Source: Elstera cyanobacteriorum
GTDB lineage: Bacteria > Pseudomonadota > Alphaproteobacteria > Elsterales > Elsteraceae
Length of the DNA stretch: 64,000 nt
Assembly: GCF_002251735.1 (NCBI RefSeq)
Contig: NZ_NOXS01000030.1
Location: 224,359-288,358 of the forward strand
Direction of reading: 5' to 3'
Made by a program: the position numbers and the translations under genes. Shown here piece after piece: positions 17,546-27,174 of the stretch (position 1 is its first letter; every line of letters starts with the position of its first letter). The notes under the pieces are model-generated. The model made no database searches. It saw only the letters and a program-made list of their open reading frames with translations, and was not told the origin of the DNA.

Positions 17546-18766
17546 TTACTTCACCAGGGGGCAGCCGCCGTCTTTTTCGGGACGGAAGGCTTCATCGCCC
17601 GGGATGGTCGCCAGGATCTTATAATAATCCCACGGGCCTTTCGATTCGGCCGGGGTTTTCACCTGGGCAAGATACATATCGTGGACCATGCGCCCATCGG
17701 TGCGGATCTTGCCGTTCTTGGCGAACATATCGTTCACCGGCAGTTCGCGCATCTTCATGGCAACCTTCGTGCCATCGTCGGTCCCGGCCGCCTGAACCGC
17801 CTTCAGGTAATGCAGCGCCGAGGAGTAAACCCCCGCCTGCACCATCGTCGGCATGCGCTTGACCTTATCGAAGAAGCGCTTGCCGAACGCACGGGTTTCG
17901 TCGTTCAGATCCCAGTAGAAGCCGGTCGTTAGGGTCAGGCCCTGGGCGGTCTGAAGACCAAGCGAATGCACGTCGGTCAAGAAAATCAGCATCCCGCCCA
18001 AGCGCTGACCGCCCTGGGTGATGCCGAATTCCGCCGCCTGTTTGATCGTCTGCACGGTATCAAGACCGGCGTTCGCAAGACCGATGACCTTCGCCTTGCT
18101 GGCCTGCGCTTGCAGCAGGAAGGACGAGAAATCGGCATTGGACAGCGGATGGCGGACGCTGCCCAACACCTTCCCGCCATTCGCGGTCACGGCGGCCGCG
18201 GTATCGCGTTCCAGGGCATGGCCGAAAGCGTAATCAGCGGTCAGGAAGAACCAAGTATCGCCGCCCTGCTTCACGGTCGCGGTACCGGTGCCCTTGGCGA
18301 GCGCGTAGGTGTCGTAGGTATAATGCACACCGGTGACTGCGCAGGCCTTACCCGATAGATCGGAGCTGGCGGCGCCATTGTGCAGAATGACCTTATTCTT
18401 TTCCTTACCGATTTCCTGCACGGCCAGCGACACGGCGGAATTCAGCAGATCGGTGATCACATCGACCTTATCGGCATCGATCCACTTGCGGGCGATCGAG
18501 GCGGCGATATCGGCCTTGTTCTGATGATCGGCAAAAGCCGTTTCGATGGGTTTGCCCAATACCGTGCCGCCGAAGTCGGCAATCGCCATCTTCACGGCTT
18601 CAAGGCTGCCCGAGCCGCCCACATCGGCATAAACGCCCGACCCGTCGGTCAGCACGCCAATCTTCACCACATCATCGGTCAGTTGCGCCTGCGCGCTGCC
18701 AGCGGCCAGCAGAGCTGCCCCGGCAAGCAAGGCCGTACGCAACGAAACCTTGGTCTGCTTCGTCAT
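17546..18766 (-). CDS. Branched-chain amino acid type ABC transporter substrate-binding protein
   Basis: A 406-residue periplasmic protein with a signal peptide (about 1-27, ending GSAQAQ). It is a type I periplasmic binding protein of the LivJ/LivK superfamily: VKIGVLTDGSGVYADVGG at the mature start, then the two-lobe fold with FLTADYAFGHALERDT and the lobe-crossing segment YSSALHYLKAV. It is longer than E. coli LivJ and belongs to the group often annotated for amino acids, urea, amides or aromatic acids. The ligand cannot be assigned. It lies between the ATPase and permease genes. Confidence 0.92.
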   Translation of the reverse strand: MTKQTKVSLRTALLAGAALLAAGSAQAQLTDDVVKIGVLTDGSGVYADVGGSGSLEAVKMAIADFGGTVLGKPIETAFADHQNKADIAASIARKWIDADKVDVITDLLNSAVSLAVQEIGKEKNKVILHNGAASSDLSGKACAVTGVHYTYDTYALAKGTGTATVKQGGDTWFFLTADYAFGHALERDTAAAVTANGGKVLGSVRHPLSNADFSSFLLQAQASKAKVIGLANAGLDTVQTIKQAAEFGITQGGQRLGGMLIFLTDVHSLGLQTAQGLTLTTGFYWDLNDETRAFGKRFFDKVKRMPTMVQAGVYSSALHYLKAVQAAGTDDGTKVAMKMRELPVNDMFAKNGKIRTDGRMVHDMYLAQVKTPAESKGPWDYYKILATIPGDEAFRPEKDGGCPLVK

Positions 18767-18801
18767 CGGATTATCCTCCCCAAAATGTCCGATCCAGTCG
18801 G

Positions 18802-19513
<712 letters not shown>

Positions 19514-19527
<14 letters not shown>

Positions 19528-20275
19528 GGCCGGACCCCATATAAGCGCTGATAACCTGCGGGTTCTGCGATACTTCGGCGTAGGTGCCTTCGGCAATGAT
19601 CTCGCCCCGTTGCAGGACAGAGATTTTATCCGACAGGTCGGCAACGACCGACAGGTTATGCTCCACCATCAACACGGTGCGGCCCTGCGCCGATTTCTTG
19701 ATCAGCGCGGCGATGCGACCGATGTCTTCGCGCCCCAGGCCCGCCATCGGCTCATCGAGCAGCATCACCGTCGGCTCCAGCGCCAGGGTGGTGGCGATTT
19801 CCAGCGCGCGCTTGCGCCCATAGGCAAGCTCGACCGCCGTATGGTTGCGAAACTCGGCAAGGCCGACCGCGTTCAGCAGTTCATCGGCCCGGTCATTGTA
19901 CTGATCCAGCACTTTTTCCGACCGCCAGAAATCGAAACAGCCGCCGCGCTTGCGCTGTAGGGCGACACGCACGTTTTCACGCACGCTGAGATGCGGGAAA
20001 ACCGCCGAAATCTGGAAGGACCGCACCAGTCCTTTTTGGGCGATGGCCGCCGCTTCGACCGAGGTAATATCCTCGCCGCGGTACAATATTTGCCCGCTGG
20101 TCGGAATGAGAAACTTGGTCAGCAGATTGAAAACCGTCGATTTTCCGGCGCCATTCGGGCCGATCAGCGCGTGAATCGTGCCTTCCTTGACCGATAGATC
20201 GACTGATTTAACGGCTGTGAAGCCCGAAAACTGCTTCGTCAGCCCCCGCGCTTCCAGAATAGCGGTGCTCGCCAC
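19514..20275 (-). CDS. livG: Branched-chain amino acid ABC transporter ATP-binding protein, LivG-like
   Basis: A 253-residue ATPase. I use a GTG start at 20275 because a strong site (GGGGGAGG) lies about nine bases upstream and the protein then begins with family sequence (ILEARGLTKQFSGFTAVKSVDLSV); the frame is open further up but unlike any LivG. Walker A is GPNGAGKST, the Q-loop region SFQISAVFPHLSVRENV is LivG-like, and Walker B is VMLLDEPMAGL. It is the first gene of the transporter operon; the promoter should lie in 20276-20442, shared with the divergent MFS gene. Confidence 0.94.
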
Positions 20276-20442
20276 GTCTAGGTACCTCCCCCATGCGAAG
20301 CTTTTTTCGCTTCTTTCGCCCGAGTTTCGTCTCGGTGTAGTCGGTAGGATGCTGGAACATGAGTGATCCGTCAACTCTGCCGACCAAATTTTAACGATCT
20401 GGTCTTGTCGGGGCGCTCGCCCCGGCTCATCCTGCCCAAAGA

Positions 20443-21648
20443 ATGACCGGAAACACCCCCCTTGCCCCGTCTGCCCCCGGCTATAACCGCTTTGCGGCGG
20501 CAATGATCGCCGTGGGCATCGCAACCTTCGCCCACCTTTATTGCGTACAACCGCTGCTGCCGCTATTGGCCGAAAGTTTCAGCCTGTCCCCGTCCAGCAG
20601 TTCGCTATCGCTGTCGGTGACCACGCTGATTCTGGCGGTTGCCCTGCCGCTGGTCGGGCCGCTGACCGAGCGCACGAACCGCCGCCGCGTGCTGCAAATC
20701 GCGCTGGCCGGGGCGACGTTGGCGACGCTGGCAAGCCTGCTCAGCCCGTCCTGGCCGCTGCTGCTGATCGCCCGCGCCGCCCTCGGGATTGCCTTAGCCG
20801 CCCTACCCGCCAATGCGATGGCGTTGATTGCCGAAGAAGTGGACTCGCGCGCCTTGGGGCGGTTAATGGGGCTCTATCTGGCCGGAACCGTCTTTGGCGG
20901 CATGAGCGGGCGGGTACTGGCGGGGTTTCTCGCCGATTGGCTGGGTTGGCGCGGCGCTTTAGCCGGGATCGACCTGGTCGGCCTGGTCTGCTTGCTGGTC
21001 TTCTGGCGCTGCTGCCCAACCCCGCAGGGCTTTACCCCGCGCCGCATCGCTTTACGGCCTTACCTGAGCGCCCTGCTGCACCATGCCCGCGACCCGGGCT
21101 TACGCAATTTCGCGCTGATGGGCGGGCTGTTGATGGGCCAATTCGTCGCGACCTACAACTACCTAGGCTTCCGCCTGCTGGCGCCGCCGTTCAACCTCGA
21201 TCACAAAACCGTGGGCCTGCTGTTCCTAACCTATGTGGCGGGCATGGTCGGCACAACGGTCGGCGGACGCTGGCTCGACCGCTGGGGGGCGGGAAGGGCA
21301 CTGCCGCTCGCCCTCGCGCTGACCGCCGCCGGGCAGGCTGCCCTGCTGATCGACCATTTGGTCCCGATTGCCGGGGGCGTTGCCTTAATGACCTTCGGCT
21401 TTTTCGCCGCCCATGCGTGCCTCTCCACCCTGGTCGGGCGTCGCGGCGGCGAGTCGAAAAGTCGCACGGTCGCCCTCTATCTTATCGCCTATTACATTGG
21501 CTCCAGCGCGCTAGGGGCGGGCCTCGGGTATGCCTGGAGCGGCTTTGGTTGGTCGGGCGTCGCGGCGGCGGCCCTAACCGCTATTGCGGTTTCGGCGCTG
21601 CTGCTGCGTCCGGCCCTTCGGCCAGCGCCAGCCAAATCGGATTCTTGA
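20443..21648 (+). CDS. MFS transporter
   Basis: A 401-residue protein with twelve predicted hydrophobic helices. The A-motif-like loop is present (LVGPLTERTNRRRVLQIAL), and the N-terminal pattern IATFAHLYCVQPLLPLLAESFSLSPSSSSLSLSVTT is characteristic of the YnfM/CynX-like arabinose-efflux/inner-membrane exporter group. The substrate is unknown; members export sugars, amino-acid derivatives or drugs. Its last 68 bases overlap the convergent dnaQ gene, yet both C-termini look natural. Confidence 0.9.
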   Translation: MTGNTPLAPSAPGYNRFAAAMIAVGIATFAHLYCVQPLLPLLAESFSLSPSSSSLSLSVTTLILAVALPLVGPLTERTNRRRVLQIALAGATLATLASLLSPSWPLLLIARAALGIALAALPANAMALIAEEVDSRALGRLMGLYLAGTVFGGMSGRVLAGFLADWLGWRGALAGIDLVGLVCLLVFWRCCPTPQGFTPRRIALRPYLSALLHHARDPGLRNFALMGGLLMGQFVATYNYLGFRLLAPPFNLDHKTVGLLFLTYVAGMVGTTVGGRWLDRWGAGRALPLALALTAAGQAALLIDHLVPIAGGVALMTFGFFAAHACLSTLVGRRGGESKSRTVALYLIAYYIGSSALGAGLGYAWSGFGWSGVAAAALTAIAVSALLLRPALRPAPAKSDS

Positions 21649-22318
21649 GTTTCGCGACGAAAGCCGCGTGCCGGGCCAATTCCTCGGCGCTTGCGGCATG
21701 GGGCCGGGGCGGGCGCGGCGGGCGGTTCGGCGCGGTCAGCGGCGCGGCCGGGCGGCCCGACGCCTCCTCCGCCTCCATCCCCGCGAGATTAAGGCCGCGC
21801 TGCTTGCCGCCCAGCAGCTCGACATAAACCTCCGCCAGCAGTTCGGTATCGAGCAAGGCGCCGTGCTTGACGCGGTGGCTATTGTCGATCTCGAAACGAC
21901 GGCACAGCGCATCGAGGCTGGCGGGGGAACCGGGGAATTTGCGCCGGGCGAGGGTGAGCGTGCAGAAGGCCCGGTCTTCGGCGATCCGCGGCTTGCCGCA
22001 GCGCTTCAACTCCGCATTCAAGAAGCGCATATCGAATTCGGCATTGTGGATCACGAGGCGGCTATCGCTGCCGATAAAGTCGAGAAACTGATCGACGATC
22101 TTGGCGAAGGGCGGGTGCTGGGCCAGAAACTCGGTCGATAGCCCGTGGACGCGGAAAGCATCCTCCGGCACGTCGCGCTCGGGATTGATATAGAGGTGGA
22201 GGGGCGGGCGGCTGGTCGGGCTGCCGTCCATCAACTCGATGCAAGCGATTTCGACGATGCGGTGGCCCGATGCCGGATCAAAGCCGGTGGTTTCGGTATC
22301 GAGACAAATTTCGCGCAT
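21581..22318 (-). CDS. dnaQ: DNA polymerase III epsilon subunit (proofreading exonuclease)
   Basis: A 245-residue DEDDh 3'-5' exonuclease. Exo I is LDTETTGFDP, Exo II is HNAEFDMRFLN, and Exo III is HGALLDTELLAEVY. DnaQ proofreads for the replicative polymerase; the C-terminal tail (WLALAEGP region) would bind the alpha subunit. It closes the block coaE-aroE-maf-ppsR. Its start overlaps coaE by 41 bases and its end overlaps the MFS gene by 68. Confidence 0.96.
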   Translation of the reverse strand: MREICLDTETTGFDPASGHRIVEIACIELMDGSPTSRPPLHLYINPERDVPEDAFRVHGLSTEFLAQHPPFAKIVDQFLDFIGSDSRLVIHNAEFDMRFLNAELKRCGKPRIAEDRAFCTLTLARRKFPGSPASLDALCRRFEIDNSHRVKHGALLDTELLAEVYVELLGGKQRGLNLAGMEAEEASGRPAAPLTAPNRPPRPPRPHAASAEELARHAAFVAKLKNPIWLALAEGPDAAAAPKPQ

Positions 22319-22970
22319 AGGCCCTACGTCCGGCGGGAGGGGAACGAAGCAGTGGGCCGACCGGCGGCGGCGCCCGGCGCAGGGCGCGCAAAACCTGCAT
22401 CACCTCGCGCCGCGTTACCGCCCGGCCTAGCCCCGTGGGAATGATATAATCGGCCTGCCGCCGTTTGGCGAGGTCCGGCCATTGCTGCACCCGGATCGCC
22501 TGAAGCCGCGCTGGGGTCATCCCCGGTCGCCGCAACACCCGCGCCGCCTGAACCTGGGTTGGGGCCGTGACGACCATCACCCGGTCGCATTGCTTATCAA
22601 TCCCGGTTTCGAACAGCAGCGGAATATCGAGAACGACCAGCCAGTGGCGAGCGTTTCGCTTTAGAAACAAACTCCGCGCGGCGCTGACGCGCGGGTGCAG
22701 AATCGCCTCCAACCGCCGCAGCGCCGGGGGATTGTTGAACACCGCCGCCCCTAGCTTGGGCCGCAGCACGCGCCCGTCTTCCACCGTGCCAGGAAAGGCT
22801 TCGGCAATCGCCCGGATCGCCGCCTTATCCTCCCGCAACAGCCGATGCACCTCCGCATCCGCATCCTGCACCGGTAAGCCAAACTGCCGAAAAATCGCCG
22901 CCGTCGCCGACTTACCCATCCCGATGGAGCCGGTGAGGCCGAGGATCAGCGGGCGGGCGCGGCGCGGCAT
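22278..22970 (-). CDS. coaE: Dephospho-CoA kinase
   Basis: A 230-residue kinase for the last step of coenzyme A synthesis. The P-loop is GLTGSIGMGKS near residue 10, followed by QDADAEVHRLL and the lid region; DIPLLFETG is conserved. It is about 25-30 residues longer than typical CoaE because the C-terminus runs on through the start of dnaQ in another frame. It begins three bases after the aroE stop. Confidence 0.96.
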   Translation of the reverse strand: MPRRARPLILGLTGSIGMGKSATAAIFRQFGLPVQDADAEVHRLLREDKAAIRAIAEAFPGTVEDGRVLRPKLGAAVFNNPPALRRLEAILHPRVSAARSLFLKRNARHWLVVLDIPLLFETGIDKQCDRVMVVTAPTQVQAARVLRRPGMTPARLQAIRVQQWPDLAKRRQADYIIPTGLGRAVTRREVMQVLRALRRAPPPVGPLLRSPPAGRRAYARNLSRYRNHRL

Positions 22971-22973
22971 CGG

Positions 22974-23807
22974 TTAGGCCAGCACCGCCGCGCGCAGGGC
23001 GTCGTCAATCTCCGGCGTCACGCCGAAGAAGCGTTCGAAGGCGGGTTTTGCTTGATACAGCAGCATCCCCAGACCATCGACCGTCCGCAGCCCGCGCGCT
23101 TTCGCCTGCCGCAGCAGGCTGGTTTCGAGCGGACTATAGACGAGATCATAGACGATGGCCCCCGCCGCCAGCCCATCGAGCGTGATCGTATGATCGGGCT
23201 GGCCGGTCATGCCGAGGCTGGTGGCATTGACGAGAAGCGACGCCCCCGCCACAGCCTCCGCCGCCCCGGCTTCGTCCACGGCGTGCAGGGTTAGCCCCGG
23301 ACGGGCGAAATGCTGGATCAGCGCCTCTGCCCGGGCTTTGGAGCGGTTAACGACGCGGATTTCCCGCGCCCCCGCCTCCACCAGCCCATAGAGCACCGCA
23401 CGCGACGCCCCCCCGGCCCCCAGTACCACGGCAGGCCCCGCATCGGCGCGGAACCCCGGCACGGAGACGCGCAGATATTCCATGAAACCATAGACATCGG
23501 TATTGGTGCCGAAGATGCGCCCGTCGCGGAATGTCACCGTATTGACCGCCCCAACCGCCTGGGCCGCCGCGTCGATCTCATCCACCAGCGGCAACACGAT
23601 TTCCTTATGCGGAATGGTTAGATTGCAGCCGGTGAAGCCCATTTTCGGCAGGCGCGGCAGGCAATCGGCCAAATCGTCGGGCCGGATCGGCAGGGCGATA
23701 TAGGTTCCGGAAATCCCATACTGCTTCAACCAATGGCCGTGCAACTTGGGCGAACGGGAATGATGGATCGGCCAGCCAATAACGGCGGCGAGCTTAAGAT
23801 CGCTCAC
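22974..23807 (-). CDS. aroE: Shikimate dehydrogenase
   Basis: A 277-residue AroE, which reduces 3-dehydroshikimate with NADPH in aromatic amino-acid synthesis. Family marks are the shikimate-binding SRSPKLHGHWL, the catalytic Lys/Asp in NLTIPHKE and NTDVYGF, the nucleotide loop GAGGASRAVLYGL, and NATSLGMTG. The gene starts directly at the end of maf, with no spacer. Confidence 0.97.
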   Translation of the reverse strand: MSDLKLAAVIGWPIHHSRSPKLHGHWLKQYGISGTYIALPIRPDDLADCLPRLPKMGFTGCNLTIPHKEIVLPLVDEIDAAAQAVGAVNTVTFRDGRIFGTNTDVYGFMEYLRVSVPGFRADAGPAVVLGAGGASRAVLYGLVEAGAREIRVVNRSKARAEALIQHFARPGLTLHAVDEAGAAEAVAGASLLVNATSLGMTGQPDHTITLDGLAAGAIVYDLVYSPLETSLLRQAKARGLRTVDGLGMLLYQAKPAFERFFGVTPEIDDALRAAVLA

Positions 23808-24407
23808 TTAAACCAGCCCTAGCTTGTGATGACGCAGAAAATCCAACAGCGGCAGCAACGGCAGCCCGAGGATGGTGAAGAAATCGCCGTCGATGCGCTC
23901 GAACAGGTTCACGCCATAGCCTTCGAGATGATAGGCGCCAACACTGCTGAGAATGCCCGGCCCGGTCTGGTGCAGATAAGCGTCGATCTGCGCGTCGGTC
24001 AGCCGCCGCATGGTCAGGGTCGCCACCGCCCGGTGCGTCCAGATCGACGCGCCATCGCGGTGAATGGCAACCGCCGTAATCAGTTTATGGGATTTGCCCG
24101 CCAGCGCCTGCAACTGCCCAATCGCCGCCGCCATGGTCGCAGGCTTATCGAACCAGGTGCCACCGCACTCCAGCATCTGATCGGCGCCTAATACCATCGC
24201 ACCGGGCAAGCGGCGGGAGACGCGTTCGGCCTTGAGATGCGCGAGTTCCTGGGCAACATCCGCCGCGCTGGCGCCATCGGCGCGCAGGGATTCCTTGACC
24301 ATCGCTTCGTCGATAGCGGCGGGCACCGCTTCCACCGTCAGCCCGGCGTTATGCAGCAGGGCGAGGCGGGTGGCGCTGCCCGAGGCGAGAATCAGCGGCG
24401 GGCTCAT
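23808..24407 (-). CDS. maf: Maf-like nucleotide pyrophosphatase
   Basis: A 199-residue Maf/HAM1-like protein. The N-terminal LASGSATRLALLHNAGL, the E-x-x-x-x-A-E-like segment LAHLKAERVSRRLPGAMVLGADQM, and the late SSVGAYHLEGYGVNLFERIDGDFFTILGLPLLPLL match the family, which hydrolyses non-canonical or modified nucleoside triphosphates. The usual SxxRxxLL is slightly altered (SATRLALL), as in the YceF-type subgroup. It overlaps ppsR by four bases. Confidence 0.94.
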   Translation of the reverse strand: MSPPLILASGSATRLALLHNAGLTVEAVPAAIDEAMVKESLRADGASAADVAQELAHLKAERVSRRLPGAMVLGADQMLECGGTWFDKPATMAAAIGQLQALAGKSHKLITAVAIHRDGASIWTHRAVATLTMRRLTDAQIDAYLHQTGPGILSSVGAYHLEGYGVNLFERIDGDFFTILGLPLLPLLDFLRHHKLGLV

Positions 24408-25276
24408 GCCGAATGTCCTGACCGGATATGGGTATGGGGGTGGATTTCGCCGGGATGCTCCCGCTCCTGCAAAAGCTGGATCACAGCGGCGGCGGTTTCT
24501 TCGATGGACCGGCGGGTCATGTCGATGATCGGCCAGCCCTTTTCTTCGAACAGACGGCGGGCCGCCGTCACTTCGGCGCGCACACGATCGATGTCGGTGT
24601 AACTGGTGCTATCGTCCTGTGAGAGTTGCTTCAGCCGATTGCGGCGGATCTGCACCAGCCGGTTGGGATCGTTGGTCAAAGCAACGATCAGCGGCTTCTT
24701 GCAGGTCAGCAGTTCATCCGGCAACGGCACGCCGGGAACGATGGGCACATTGGCGGCCTTGTAGCCGCGATTGGCGAGATACATGCAGGTCGGGGATTTC
24801 GATGTTCGCGACACGCCGACCAGCACGACGTCGGCTTCCTCGAGGTTCCAATAGGCTTGGCCGTCGTCGTGATTCTGGGTGTAGGTCATCGCGTCGATAC
24901 GGCGGAAATAGTCATTATCCAGCGTATGCTGCTTGCCCGGCTGCTTACTGCCCGAGAGGCCGAGGTACGACCCCAGCGCGCCGATCACCGGATCGAGGAT
25001 CGGGATCAGCGGCACTTGCAGCGTGCGGCACTCGTCCTGCAACTGTTTGCGCAGCTTATCGTCCACCATCGTAAACAGCACCGGGCCGGGTTTTGCGGCA
25101 ATCCCCGCCAGCACTTTGCTCATATGATTGCCCGAACGGACCAGCGACCAGATATGCATATCCGGCTCCACCCCCTCGAACTGCACAATGCAGGCGCGGG
25201 CGACGGCATGCACCGTGTCGCCCGTTGAATCGGACACCAGATGGAGCGAAACGGTGCGGGGGGCGGGCGAGACCAT
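24404..25276 (-). CDS. ppsR: Pyruvate,phosphate dikinase regulatory protein (kinase/pyrophosphorylase)
   Basis: A 290-residue DUF299 protein. It opens with LHLVSDSTGDTVHAVARA, and a P-loop-like GVSRTSKSPTCMYLANRG lies in the middle, both diagnostic. These bifunctional enzymes phosphorylate PPDK or PEP synthase with ADP and remove the phosphate with Pi, switching gluconeogenic flux. The dikinase gene is not in the window. It is first in the minus-strand housekeeping block, divergent from the MerR/ATPase gene. Confidence 0.96.
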   Translation of the reverse strand: MVSPAPRTVSLHLVSDSTGDTVHAVARACIVQFEGVEPDMHIWSLVRSGNHMSKVLAGIAAKPGPVLFTMVDDKLRKQLQDECRTLQVPLIPILDPVIGALGSYLGLSGSKQPGKQHTLDNDYFRRIDAMTYTQNHDDGQAYWNLEEADVVLVGVSRTSKSPTCMYLANRGYKAANVPIVPGVPLPDELLTCKKPLIVALTNDPNRLVQIRRNRLKQLSQDDSTSYTDIDRVRAEVTAARRLFEEKGWPIIDMTRRSIEETAAAVIQLLQEREHPGEIHPHTHIRSGHSA

Positions 25277-25433
25277 CGGCGGCGGGTTCCTTTTAAGGCT
25301 GCCCTTCGGGTCTAACCCGTTTGGCGGGGCGGCTCAAGCTTTGGCGCGTCGGGGGGCGCGCAGGTTTCGGCTTGACCCGGCCCCAAGGGCCGCCCCCCAT
25401 AACCACCGGGTTGTCCCCTTGCGAGGTTTTCCG

Positions 25434-26453
25434 ATGGCGCCGACCGCCCCCGCCCTAAGCCCTGCCGAAGCCGCCACCCGGCTGGGCATTTCGATCAAAG
25501 CGCTGCGGGTTTACGAACAGCGCGGCTGGCTTAGCCCACAGCGCAGTGCCGCCGGGTGGCGCGTCTATGGCCCCGCCACCCTGGCCCGCGCCGCCGAAAT
25601 CGTGACCTTGCGCCGCCTCGGTCTCAGTCTAGCACAGATTGGCCGCGTGCTGACGGGGGCGGGCGGGGATCTCGATGTCCTCCTGGCGGCCCACCACGCC
25701 AGCCTTACCGCCCAAGCACGCAGCCTTGCCGACACGCTTGCCCGCATTCAGACCCTGCGGGCCGACCTCGCCCAGGGCCGAATACCCACCCAGGCCGACC
25801 TTGCCCGGCTGGCCCCACCCGCCCAAGCGGTGACGGCGGCCTTCGATCTGCCGTGGCCGTGGGGCGGCGAGCGTTTCGAGGTACGCGGGTTGCCTGCGCT
25901 GACCTATCTCACCGGTCCCCTCGGTAGCGGTAAAACCCGGCTGGCGCACTGTTTGGCCGAGGCTCTTCCCGACGCGCGCTTTCTGGGATTGGAGCGCCCT
26001 ATCGGCCCTGCGGCAGCATTGATGACGGCTGATCCAGCCCTTGCGGCCCGCGTCCACCGAGCGCTCGACTGGCTGACGGGGGACGGCGCCAACTTGTCCG
26101 ATGCTTTGATTGCCCTGGTGACCGGGCTGGAAGCCGGAAGCCCGGCACCGTTGGTGGTCGATCTAGTCGAAGAGGGTCTGGAGGCCGCGACCCAGGACGC
26201 CTTGGGCGCTTTCCTACGCCGTCGCCCCCCCGGCAGCCGCCCGTTGATCGTCATGACCCGATCCAGCGCAATTCTCGATCTGTCGGACCCCGGGGCGGAC
26301 AGCGCTATTCTCTTCTGCCCGGCCAATCACAGCCCGCCCTTCTATGTCGCGCCCCATCCCGGCGCACTGGGCTACGAAGCCCTCGCCACCTGCCTCGCCC
26401 CGCCAGACGTGCGGGCGCGGGTCGGACGGTTGCGCGTTAAGCGGGTTTCCTAG
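25434..26453 (+). CDS. MerR-type DNA-binding domain fused to a P-loop ATPase domain
   Basis: A 339-residue protein; the ATG at 25434 gives a start that fits MerR proteins. Residues 8-75 are a MerR helix-turn-helix and wing (AATRLGISIKALRVYEQRGWLSPQRSAAGWRVYGPATLARAAEIV, RLGLSLAQIGRVL). A helical dimerisation-like stretch follows at 80-115. Residues 150-335 form a P-loop domain: Walker A GPLGSGKT at 161-168, a Walker-B-like LVVDLVEE at 240-247, and a strand LIVMTRSSAI at 271-280. No ABC signature motif is obvious. This could be an ATP-gated regulator. It is divergent from ppsR and overlaps the convergent plsC end by 17 bases. Confidence 0.85.
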   Translation: MAPTAPALSPAEAATRLGISIKALRVYEQRGWLSPQRSAAGWRVYGPATLARAAEIVTLRRLGLSLAQIGRVLTGAGGDLDVLLAAHHASLTAQARSLADTLARIQTLRADLAQGRIPTQADLARLAPPAQAVTAAFDLPWPWGGERFEVRGLPALTYLTGPLGSGKTRLAHCLAEALPDARFLGLERPIGPAAALMTADPALAARVHRALDWLTGDGANLSDALIALVTGLEAGSPAPLVVDLVEEGLEAATQDALGAFLRRRPPGSRPLIVMTRSSAILDLSDPGADSAILFCPANHSPPFYVAPHPGALGYEALATCLAPPDVRARVGRLRVKRVS

Positions 26454-27174
26454 ACGCCCAGCCCGCCGCTTCCAGCCGGGCAGTCGCAGGTTCGATGGCC
26501 CCCTCCAGCGCCGCCATGAAGGCAGCGCGCGGTTCGGCGGGCACGGTCAGCGGCGGCAAAATCTCAATGACCACCGTGCCGGGGTATTTGCGGAAGGCAT
26601 TCCGCCCCCAAAAAACACCAGAATTCAGGGCCGCCGGCACTACCGGCACCCCCGACAGGCGCGCAAGATGCTGCACACCGCCGCGATAGGGGCGGTGGGT
26701 GCCCGGATCGGTGCGGGTGCCCTGCGGAAAGATGACAATCGGCCGCCCCGCCGCCAGCACCGGCAGCGCCGCTTTACCGACGCTATGGATGGCCTTCTGC
26801 CCGGCGCCGCGCTTCACGGCGATCTGCCCGAAGCGCCACAGGTAGTAACCGAACAGCGGCAAAAACAGCAGTTCGCGCTTCAGAATATAGGCCGGACGGC
26901 GGGCAATGGTCAGAAACGCCAGGGTTTCTAAGGCCGACTGGTGCTTGGCGGCCAGAATATAGCCGCCGGAAGTGGGTAAATTCTCCCGCCCCCGCACCTC
27001 CAGTCGTATCCCGCAGATCACCCGCATCAGGAACAGACTGCTGTGCGCCCAAAACTCCACCACCCACCAAGCCGCCGCACGCGGCAGCAGCGTTACCGGC
27101 AACAGCAGGCCCGCCACCAGAAAGAACCAGCCGATTATGACGATATTGAAGACCGCCGAACGCAGGCCGATCAT
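26437..27174 (-). CDS. plsC: 1-acyl-sn-glycerol-3-phosphate acyltransferase
   Basis: A 245-residue membrane-associated acyltransferase, starting at the ATG at 27174. It has a hydrophobic N-terminus (VFNIVIIGWFFLVAGLLLPVTLL). Motif I is KHQSALETLAF (an HxxxxE form common in this subgroup), and motif III is IFPQGTRTDPG. It makes phosphatidic acid from lysophosphatidic acid. Its start overlaps the ydcF stop by four bases; it ends the ftsE-ftsX-gmhB-ydcF-plsC unit. Confidence 0.93.
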   Translation of the reverse strand: MIGLRSAVFNIVIIGWFFLVAGLLLPVTLLPRAAAWWVVEFWAHSSLFLMRVICGIRLEVRGRENLPTSGGYILAAKHQSALETLAFLTIARRPAYILKRELLFLPLFGYYLWRFGQIAVKRGAGQKAIHSVGKAALPVLAAGRPIVIFPQGTRTDPGTHRPYRGGVQHLARLSGVPVVPAALNSGVFWGRNAFRKYPGTVVIEILPPLTVPAEPRAAFMAALEGAIEPATARLEAAGWASRKPA

